NCBI GenBank assembly: GCA_028692205.1
Contig: JAQUXV010000127.1
Location: 1-7,263 of the forward strand
Origin: Eubacteriales bacterium
GTDB lineage: Bacteria > Bacillota_A > Clostridia > Christensenellales > Aristaeellaceae
Length of the DNA stretch: 7,263 nt
Reading direction: 5' to 3'
Positions 1 through 4,636 of the stretch are shown here, piece by piece; position 1 is the first letter of the stretch, and each line of letters begins with the position of its first letter. The translations under genes and the position numbers were made by a program. The notes under the pieces are model-generated. The model was not told the DNA's origin. It saw only the letters and a program-made list of their open reading frames with translations, and did no database searches.

Positions 1-455
1 GCGGCGACGCGCAGGCGATCAATATCGCGTATCGCTACCTGAAAGCGACGTTTGAATACATCGATGATTTGGATCGATGCATTCTATTGATGCATCCGGG
101 TCTTGCGGACCCCAAACGGTTGATCGACAATCTGATTGGCTTCAGCAATATCACGCTTTCTCTTTCCGAAGAAACGCTTGCGGGCGGAATGAACGGCATT
201 CTTCCAGAGGAAGAACCGTTGCACAACGATATGCGAAGCGCGCTGGAAGGTAAAATGCGCCCTGAATGGGACGCGCAGGAAGCCGCGGAAGATCTGCGGC
301 TGCTGGCCAAACAGAGCGTATCGCTGCAGGAGATGGAAACCGTAATGGCTTCCGTGATTTGCGTGCTGCCAACACAGGATATGAAAACGGCGGTTAAACA
401 GCTTTACGATCGCACGCCGCATTGGATTGGTATGACGGCCAACCTGCGGCACTGA
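1..455 (+). CDS. 3' part of an unrecognised protein (partial)
   Basis: The frame beginning at base 3 is open from the window edge to the TGA at 453-455, so about 150 C-terminal residues are visible and the start lies outside the window. I do not recognise the family. The visible part is soluble-looking, with no membrane segment or signal peptide. It is rich in Leu, Ala, Glu and Met and probably mostly helical, with a stretch reading LDRCILLMHPGLADPKRLID near its beginning and the C-terminus WIGMTANLRH. It sits 11 nt upstream of the pseudouridine synthase GTG, and that gene's Shine-Dalgarno directly follows this stop codon, so the two are very probably co-transcribed. No function should be inferred from this fragment. 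That it is a real gene is supported by its tight spacing to the next gene and normal protein-like composition. Confidence 0.7.
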   Translation, partial: GDAQAINIAYRYLKATFEYIDDLDRCILLMHPGLADPKRLIDNLIGFSNITLSLSEETLAGGMNGILPEEEPLHNDMRSALEGKMRPEWDAQEAAEDLRLLAKQSVSLQEMETVMASVICVLPTQDMKTAVKQLYDRTPHWIGMTANLRH

Positions 456-456
456 C

Positions 457-469
457 GGAGAAACAAGTG
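457..469 (+). promoter_or_regulatory. Shine-Dalgarno and GTG start of the RluA-type gene
   Basis: GGAG at 457-460 is followed by a 6-nt spacer and GTG at 467-469. An in-frame TTG lies further upstream at 422, but it falls inside the preceding gene and has no ribosome-binding site, so the GTG is the better start. The Shine-Dalgarno begins 2 nt after the upstream stop codon, which fits translational coupling. Confidence 0.75.
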
Positions 470-1330
470 AAACTGCAAACCTTTATCCTTCCGCCATCCA
501 TGGCCGAACGAAAGCTTTACCCGGCAATATGCCGTATGCTTCCGCAAATACCCTCATCCTGCATTCAAAAGGCGTTTGACCGCAGAGACGTAAAAATGGA
601 TGACGTTCGCGTGCGGCGGGATACCCAAGCCGTTGCGGGTGCGGAAATCAAAATTTATCTTTCGGACGAGTGTTCCGTGCGCTCGCCCGAAATTATTTAT
701 GAAGACCGCAATTTGATGGTCGTTGATAAGCCCGCAGGGATATCCTGCGAGGCGGATGATATCGGCGGAATGACGATCGGGGAATGGGTCTATCAAACAA
801 ACAGGGACCGACTCGAAGCCGAACCGACGCCCTGCCACAGGCTGGATAACCCGACGGACGGACTGCTGATACTTGCGAAGAACCCGGAAACGCAACTTGC
901 CATGCAGAACGCCTTTCGGGAGAGACGCGTACATAAGAATTATATCTGCCTTGTACGGGGAACGCCTTCTCCCCGGCACGCCGTGCTAGACGCGTATCTG
1001 GTGAAGGACGAGAAAAACGCGACCGTGTACGTTGCCGATAAACCGGGAAAGAACACCCTCTCCATCAGAACCGAATACAGGGTGCTGGAGGCGGGTCCCG
1101 TATCCCGGCTGGAGATTACACTGCATACCGGGCGAACGCACCAGATTCGGGCGCAGTTGGCGCATATTGGGCATCCGGTTCTGGGAGATGATAAATATGG
1201 CGACCGAGCTTTTAACCGCGAGTATCACGCAAAACGGCTGATGCTTACCGCCGTTGAACTGCGCTTTGATCTGACCGGTGAGCTCGCTTACCTGAACAAC
1301 CTGCAGATCTCCGTAAAAACGAAATTCTAG
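467..1330 (+). CDS. RluA-family RNA pseudouridine synthase
   Basis: This 287-aa protein has the layout of the RluA/RluD family, which isomerises uridine to pseudouridine in rRNA or tRNA. An N-terminal S4-like RNA-binding region (about residues 20-70) precedes the catalytic domain. The family signature is present as CHRLDNPTDGLLILAK, which places the catalytic aspartate at D127. It is followed by KNYICLVRG and by the late motif GRTHQIRAQLAHIGHPVLGD, both typical of the family. The length is near the family norm of about 300. Most relatives have HRLDxxTSG, so the Asp after Thr in place of Ser is a variant. The target position cannot be read from sequence, so no RluA/B/C/D symbol is given. The gene lies between an unknown protein and a HAD phosphatase, with short gaps on both sides, and is presumably part of that operon. 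Confidence 0.93.
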   Translation: MKLQTFILPPSMAERKLYPAICRMLPQIPSSCIQKAFDRRDVKMDDVRVRRDTQAVAGAEIKIYLSDECSVRSPEIIYEDRNLMVVDKPAGISCEADDIGGMTIGEWVYQTNRDRLEAEPTPCHRLDNPTDGLLILAKNPETQLAMQNAFRERRVHKNYICLVRGTPSPRHAVLDAYLVKDEKNATVYVADKPGKNTLSIRTEYRVLEAGPVSRLEITLHTGRTHQIRAQLAHIGHPVLGDDKYGDRAFNREYHAKRLMLTAVELRFDLTGELAYLNNLQISVKTKF

Positions 1331-1338
1331 GAGGAGCA

Positions 1339-2160
1339 ATGATACGTTTAATCGCCGTTGATATGGACGGCACCCTGCTGAATGAGAATAAACAGATACC
1401 CGCAGAAAATATCCAGGCGTTGAAACAGGCTGCCGACCAGGGCGTTGCGCTGGCTGTATGCAGCGGTCGAACCGCCGAGGATATCAGCTACTTTTTAAGC
1501 GATGCCGGGATCAGGCGATGCGCCGTTATATCCCAAAACGGGACCTATTGCCTGAAATCGCCACACGGTGAGCCGTATTCGCTGCACACTTTTACCAGGG
1601 CGGACGCGCAGCGCGTTTCGGATATTTTTATGAAACACCAGATTACCTATGCCGATTTCCATGCGCAACGCGTGATTGTGATGGAAAACGACCTGCACAT
1701 GGAAAGCTGGTACTGGGGCACACATGTCGGAAGGGGCAACCCCGAAGCCTTCCGGCGTGGGCCGGAAGCTTTGCAGCAGTACCGGGACGAAGGCACCTGC
1801 AAGTTTGTATGTGTGGATCGGGATGGGTTGGGGCGTATCGAAAAAATTCGTAAAGAACTTGCGGAAATCGAGGGCGTTACGGTAACCTCGTCCTGGCCCA
1901 ATAACCTGGAACTGGTGCCAACCGGCGTCGGCAAAGGGACGGCCCTTGCGGAGCTTGCAGAGAAGCTGAACATTCCGCAGGAGCAGGTAATGGCTTTCGG
2001 CGATTTTGACAATGATCTGGATATGATTGAATATGCCGGGCTGGGCGTTGCGATGAGCAACGCTACAGATAACGTGAAGAAGGTTGCGCAATATATTACG
2101 CTGGATAATCAGGCAAACGGTGTTGCCGCAGCCATCCGGAAATTTGTGCTGCATTCGTGA
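1339..2160 (+). CDS. Cof-type HAD-IIB hydrolase (sugar-phosphate/FMN-type phosphatase)
   Basis: This 273-aa protein is a complete Cof/YidA-type haloacid dehalogenase phosphatase, a soluble Mg-dependent enzyme that forms an aspartyl-phosphate intermediate. Motif I is DMDGTLL, with nucleophile D8 and acid/base D10. Motif II is the Ser in CSGRT (S42). The motif III lysine is K199 in GVGKGTAL. Motif IV is GDFDNDLDMI (D222, D226), followed by the usual GVAMSNATDNVK segment. The C2 cap lies between motifs II and III (about residues 85-190), as in class IIB. Substrates in this family are broad (sugar phosphates, FMN, PLP) and cannot be assigned from sequence. Its AGGAGGAG ribosome-binding site at 1329-1336 overlaps the stop of the pseudouridine synthase gene, so the two are probably translated from one message. 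A strong terminator follows. Confidence 0.95.
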   Translation: MIRLIAVDMDGTLLNENKQIPAENIQALKQAADQGVALAVCSGRTAEDISYFLSDAGIRRCAVISQNGTYCLKSPHGEPYSLHTFTRADAQRVSDIFMKHQITYADFHAQRVIVMENDLHMESWYWGTHVGRGNPEAFRRGPEALQQYRDEGTCKFVCVDRDGLGRIEKIRKELAEIEGVTVTSSWPNNLELVPTGVGKGTALAELAEKLNIPQEQVMAFGDFDNDLDMIEYAGLGVAMSNATDNVKKVAQYITLDNQANGVAAAIRKFVLHS

Positions 2161-2188
2161 TGCTATAAATTTTCAAAGTAAATATACT

Positions 2189-2230
2189 GCCCCGCTCGCG
2201 GTGAAGAAATCACCATGAACGGGGCTTTTT
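2189..2230 (+). terminator. Intrinsic terminator of the plus-strand operon
   Basis: GCCCCG at 2189-2194 pairs with CGGGGC at 2220-2225 and is followed at once by TTTTT (2226-2230). A second nested stem, GGTGA (2200-2204) with TCACC (2210-2214), closes a 5-nt loop, giving a two-tier hairpin. It starts 29 nt after the HAD stop. An A-rich stretch on the far side is weak, so I place it mainly on the plus strand, although it may also act on incoming minus-strand transcription. Confidence 0.88.
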
Positions 2231-2235
2231 ATGCA

Positions 2236-2274
2236 CAAAAACGGAACCGGGGCAATGCGAAGAATGGTTCTTCG
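2236..2274 (-). terminator. Possible terminator downstream of era
   Basis: Read on the minus strand after the era stop, a perfect 7-bp stem (2258-2264 with 2268-2274, 3-nt loop) occurs. An overlapping alternative stem pairs GAACC (2270-2266 on the minus strand) with GGTTC (2248-2244). The second is followed by CG and five T at about 2241-2237, which is terminator-like. The two stems exclude each other and neither is strong, so this is a tentative call. The convergent gene order makes a stop signal here likely. Confidence 0.45.
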
Positions 2275-2339
2275 TTAAGTGATAGAGCAGCCTATGCTTC
2301 GCCAGAGAGAATTATACTTATTTGGAATAAAGTGTTTCT

Positions 2340-3254
2340 CTACTCTTCACGCGAATAACCGAGCGTACGAAGATCACCGACGCGGTTACGCCAGTCCTCA
2401 CGAATTTTAACCCAAAGTTTCAGGTTGACGTGGGTGGACAGCAGCGCCTCAATATCCGCACGGGCTTCCTCGCCGATGCGGCGAAGCATCGCGCCCTGTT
2501 TGCCGATGATGATACCCTTGTGGGAAGCGCGCTCACAATAGATGGTCGCGTCAATCTCGGTAAAACCGTCATTGATTTTGTGAACAGCCATTACTTCGAC
2601 GCCAATGCCGTGGGGGACTTCGTCCTTCAAGTATTTCAGCGCCTTTTCCCGGATCAGCTCGCCACATAAAAAGCGTTCCGGCTGGTCTGTCAGCGTATCG
2701 TCCGGGAAATACTTCGGACCTTCGGGCAGCAGGGCGATCAGGGACTTTCGCAGCTCCTCCACGCCGTCGCCGGTAAGGGCGCTGACAGGGATTAACTCAT
2801 CATATCCTAAATCAGCAAAACTTTGCATCAGAGACAACAGTTTTTCTTTCGGAAGCAGATCAATCTTATTAAGAACAAGGATTTTTTTTACAAGGATTTT
2901 TTTTACGCCGCGTTCCGCCATATCCGCTGCCACTGCCCGATCCTGCTTGCCGACCTGCGTTGCGTCCACGACGACCATCAGGCCGTCGATCCCGGCCAAC
3001 GCGTCTTTGACGGTCTGCATCATATATTCGCCAAGCTTGTTGTGAGGTGTATGCACGCCGGGCGTATCCAGAAAGACCAGCTGACAATCCTTTTGCGTAT
3101 AGACGCCAAGGATGCGGGTGCGTGTGGTTTGGGGACGGTTGCTGACAATTGCGAGTTTTTCACCCAAGAGAGCGTTCAGCAGCGTACTTTTACCCACGTT
3201 GGGGCGACCGACAATAGCAATGAAACCCGAATGGAAAGGGGGCTGGTTTTGCAT
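2340..3254 (-). CDS. era: GTPase Era, ribosome assembly factor
   Basis: Era binds the 3' end of 16S rRNA and acts in 30S assembly. All G-motifs are present: GRPNVGKST (residues 16-24), the Thr-rich switch RPQTTRTR (40-47), DTPGVH (63-68), NKID (129-132) and SALTGDG. A C-terminal KH domain carries GIIIGKQG (GKQG at 251-254). I chose the ATG at 3254 (304 aa) over the one at 3260. GAGG at 3265-3262 leaves 7 nt to the former but only 1 nt to the latter. The protein has one oddity: residues 117-126 are a tandem duplication, VKKIL VKKIL, encoded by two identical 15-nt units with A8 runs, directly before NKID. This adds five residues at the expected beta strand leading into G4. The upstream neighbour is the ybeY-cdd fusion, 458 nt away. 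The usual downstream partner recO is absent, replaced by a convergent operon. Confidence 0.97.
   Translation of the reverse strand: MQNQPPFHSGFIAIVGRPNVGKSTLLNALLGEKLAIVSNRPQTTRTRILGVYTQKDCQLVFLDTPGVHTPHNKLGEYMMQTVKDALAGIDGLMVVVDATQVGKQDRAVAADMAERGVKKILVKKILVLNKIDLLPKEKLLSLMQSFADLGYDELIPVSALTGDGVEELRKSLIALLPEGPKYFPDDTLTDQPERFLCGELIREKALKYLKDEVPHGIGVEVMAVHKINDGFTEIDATIYCERASHKGIIIGKQGAMLRRIGEEARADIEALLSTHVNLKLWVKIREDWRNRVGDLRTLGYSREE
2875..2906 (-). repeat. Perfect 15-nt tandem duplication inside era
   Basis: The coding-strand unit GTAAAAAAAATCCTT occurs twice without any mismatch (2906-2892 and 2891-2877), and the next two bases continue the repeat. Each unit holds a run of eight A. Because 15 is a multiple of three, the frame is kept and the product is VKKIL repeated. 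Perfect identity points to a recent event, or possibly to an assembly error. Confidence 0.97.
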
Positions 3255-3263
3255 GTTCATACC

Positions 3264-3284
3264 TCACTTCGCGCGTGATGCGCG
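3264..3284 (-). promoter_or_regulatory. Alternative hairpins at the era ribosome-binding site
   Basis: Two mutually exclusive stems can form just upstream of the era start. One is a GC-only 5-bp stem (3284-3280 with 3274-3270, 5-nt loop), which leaves the Shine-Dalgarno free. The other pairs TCAC (3278-3275) with GTGA (3267-3264) around a 7-nt loop and covers the first two bases of the GAGG Shine-Dalgarno (3265-3262). The second is only 4 bp, so a regulatory role is speculative. Confidence 0.35.
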
Positions 3285-3295
3285 GGAATGGAAAG

Positions 3296-3398
3296 TAAAA
3301 AGAGGGTGTTGCCGTATCGACTGTGTTGTGCCTGCCGCAGTAAACCGCCCCGGGTTCGCGAACCTCCGCGGAATAGCGGACATACCCGCAAACCCTCT
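3296..3398 (-). ncRNA. Candidate structured RNA or leader upstream of era
   Basis: On the minus strand AGAGGGT (3398-3392) pairs with ACCCTCT (3307-3301). The stem continues with TTGC/GCAA (3391-3388 with 3312-3309, one bulged base) and GTAT/ATAC, giving about 15 bp. It encloses inner hairpins: a 5-bp stem at 3380-3376/3369-3365, and the 12-nt palindrome GGTTCGCGAACC (3364-3353). The latter can be extended by CCGC/GCGG (3371-3368 with 3348-3345), and that extension excludes the first inner hairpin. The closing stem runs directly into TTTTT (3301-3297), so a rho-independent end on the minus strand is plausible. No such U-tract follows on the plus strand. It ends about 42 nt before the era ATG. 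It could be the 3' end of a small RNA, an attenuator in front of era, or an ornate terminator of the upstream operon. I cannot match it to a named family. Confidence 0.42.
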
Positions 3399-3470
3399 GC
3401 AAAGCATAACCTTCATTCGGCTATACCTGAAGCGGACTCGCAGCCATCTGCATCAGCGTTGACATGCTGT

Positions 3471-3581
3471 GGTCCCTATGGCCTGAACAGCGCCGTACAT
3501 GGACAGAGTATTTCAGGCATCGGTGACCCCTGAGAGCCGGGCAAACGGAGAACAGCGGAGCATCCGCCAGGGCGCGCCCTG
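3471..3581. repeat. Cluster of inverted repeats in the pre-era gap
   Basis: Three adjacent dyads occur. GCCTGAA (3481-3487) pairs with TTCAGGC (3512-3518), framed by GGTC (3471-3474) and GACC (3525-3528). GCGGA (3555-3559) pairs with TCCGC (3563-3567) around a 3-nt loop. Immediately next comes the perfect 14-nt palindrome CAGGGCGCGCCCTG (3568-3581). No U-tract follows any of them on either strand, so they are not simple terminators. They may be part of a longer folded RNA on the minus strand together with the structure nearer to era. A further 6-7 bp stem lies at 3406-3424. Confidence 0.5.
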
Positions 3582-3718
3582 CAAAGAAAATACCAATAAC
3601 AGTGCTGCAACGGGTACGGCGAAATGACTTACCTTCTGGTTGGGATCGTAACACTGAAGGAAGCTAAAAAAGCCAAAACAGGGGAGGGAAGACAGAGCAC
3701 CGGCCTATGGGAAGCGAT

Positions 3719-4636
3719 TCAGCGATTCTCCAGTTCGGAAGGGCCAAAGCCGTGGGGGAGCAGATCCCGCAGTGTTGCCTGAGCGGATTGCCCCTTCTCC
3801 CAGGTAACCAGCACACGGATATCGGGCGCAAATTCGTTCAGCACCTGCCTGCATGCTCCGCAGGGCCAGGGCGCGGACGACTCCGATGCGATTGCGATAG
3901 CGGCAAACTCTTTCACGCCTTCGCTGACGGCCTTAAAAATAGCCGTTCGTTCGGCGCAGTTCGTAAGGCCGAAGGAAGCGTTTTCAATGTTGCAGCCTTC
4001 AAAGAGGCGTCCATCCGCGCTCAGCAGGCACGCGCCGACTTTATAATGGCTGTAGGGGCTGTAGGAACGCTGCATCGCTTCCCGCGCAAGCGCGAGCAGC
4101 TCTTCGTCGGTTGGGAGAGTACTGCTGTTTTCCTCTCTTGTGACGCCCGCAAGCTGCAAGGATTTTTCTTCCATGGTTCGCATCTCCTTTTGTTCCGCAG
4201 GCTGCATATGGTCGTAGCCGCACAGGTGAAAGATGCCATGCGTAAGCAGATAACACAGCTCGCGCTGCAAACTGTGGCCGTATTCTTTTGCCTGCGCGGC
4301 GGCATGTTCCCATGAGATCAAAATATCGCCCAGAAAGCAGGCGTTCAGTTCCGCGTCAAATTCCCGTTTCAGCGCCCGCACGGCATGCCGGGCGGTTTGC
4401 CCGTCGCCATACGGAACGGTGGGAAAGGAAAGTACATCCGTTGCAGAATCAATTCCCCGATGCTCGCGGTTAACGGCGCGAATACGCTCGTCATCCGTAA
4501 TCAGCAGATGAACAGCGCAGGGAACGGGCAGCGCCTCGGTAACGGCACAGCAATCGGCGACAAGCGTAAACGGCGCCGCGTGGCTCCAGCCTTTCGGCAG
4601 CGTTAAACCGGGTTCCAATTCAAACTCAAGCTTCAT
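3719..4636 (-). CDS. ybeY-cdd: Fused YbeY endoribonuclease - cytidine deaminase
   Basis: One 305-aa frame carries two enzymes. Residues 1 to about 167 are YbeY (UPF0054), the single-strand RNase needed for 16S 3'-end maturation and ribosome quality control. It has STDVLSFP-type text (SATDVLSFP), LGDILIS and the zinc motif HGIFHLCGYDH with H133, H137 and H143. After a linker of roughly 8-10 residues, residues 176-305 are a full-length homotetrameric-type cytidine deaminase, which converts (deoxy)cytidine to (deoxy)uridine. It shows YSPYSHYKVGA, NIENASFG, CAE (C227, catalytic E229) and PCGAC (C259, C262). The start at 4636 is chosen because the protein begins with a normal YbeY N-terminus; a longer frame from 4789 lies inside pgpH. 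The ATG overlaps the pgpH stop by 11 nt, so coupling is likely. dgkA, which normally separates the two genes, is missing. An internal start at 4174 may also yield free Cdd. Confidence 0.95.
   Translation of the reverse strand: MKLEFELEPGLTLPKGWSHAAPFTLVADCCAVTEALPVPCAVHLLITDDERIRAVNREHRGIDSATDVLSFPTVPYGDGQTARHAVRALKREFDAELNACFLGDILISWEHAAAQAKEYGHSLQRELCYLLTHGIFHLCGYDHMQPAEQKEMRTMEEKSLQLAGVTREENSSTLPTDEELLALAREAMQRSYSPYSHYKVGACLLSADGRLFEGCNIENASFGLTNCAERTAIFKAVSEGVKEFAAIAIASESSAPWPCGACRQVLNEFAPDIRVLVTWEKGQSAQATLRDLLPHGFGPSELENR
4172..4191 (-). promoter_or_regulatory. Internal ribosome-binding site and ATG for free cytidine deaminase
   Basis: On the minus strand AAAAGGAG (4191-4184) is followed after 9 nt by an in-frame ATG (4174-4172), which is Met155 of the fusion. 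Initiation here would give a 151-aa product containing the whole deaminase domain plus the last bit of the YbeY helix. The motif is good by consensus, but it also encodes ordinary residues (EQKEMRTMEE), so it may be chance. It might instead be a relic of a former separate start. Confidence 0.45.

Larger units (their letters stand above)
3261..3718. other. 458-nt gene-free gap between ybeY-cdd and era
   Basis: The gap holds no ORF that I can support. The small frames on either strand lack ribosome-binding sites and family resemblance, and have Arg/Ser/Pro-rich composition typical of shadow frames. It is unusually rich in inverted repeats, described as separate entries. I looked for hallmarks of SRP RNA, RNase P RNA, tmRNA, 6S RNA, T-box and tRNA and found none convincing. 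No good minus-strand -35/-10 pair was seen, so the promoter of era, if any, is not identified. The start of the gap on the minus strand is pyrimidine-rich, with a T6 run (3671-3665 region) but no clear preceding stem. In the classical order dgkA lies on the other side of cdd, so this gap is not simply the old dgkA site. Confidence 0.7.

Noticed and set aside
1495..2154. 219-aa minus-strand open frame antisense to the HAD gene
   Set aside because: The plus-strand HAD protein has all motifs, so the antisense frame is a codon-bias shadow with no recognisable domain.
2311..2316. TATAAT on the minus strand just beyond the era stop, a possible promoter for a small RNA
   Set aside because: The hexamer 17 nt upstream is AGAAAC, there is no extended -10, and the local sequence is AT-rich so a chance match is likely. 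Only RNA-seq would revive it.
3301..3312. AGAGGGTGTTGCCG considered as a T-box AGGGUGGNACCGCG element on the plus strand
   Set aside because: The core GGUGGNACC is not matched, there is no specifier structure, and the U-tract supports the minus strand instead.
3264..3416. 50-codon minus-strand frame starting with ATG at 3416 and ending inside the era leader
   Set aside because: It has no ribosome-binding site, an Arg/Ser/Pro-rich shadow-like composition and no family resemblance, and it coincides with the inverted-repeat structure.
3459..3464. Perfect TTGACA on the plus strand, a possible -35 box
   Set aside because: No -10-like hexamer occurs at 16-18 nt (CCTGAA region), and nothing coding follows on that strand in the gap.
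3579..3632. Spliceosomal-intron-like text on the minus strand: GTAAGT at 3632-3627 and TTTTCTTTGCAG ending at 3579
   Set aside because: The window is bacterial by every gene in it, the stretch is only 54 nt, and it lies in a non-coding gap with no exon frames to join.
3421..3654. 77-aa minus-strand frame with a short hydrophobic patch (VIGIFFAGRALADAP), considered as a remnant of dgkA or a small membrane protein
   Set aside because: It shows no dgkA motifs, the rest is Arg/Cys/His-rich, no ribosome-binding site precedes it, and neighbouring frames contain similar patches.
3650..3670. GAAGGAAGC on the plus strand considered as an SRP RNA core
   Set aside because: The flanking CAGGUCCG and CAGCC bases of the conserved SRP helix are missing and no enclosing helix is present.
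3707..4315. 202-aa plus-strand open frame antisense to the cytidine deaminase part
   Set aside because: The opposite strand encodes a complete, motif-bearing enzyme; the plus-strand frame is Cys/Phe/Arg-rich noise without a domain.
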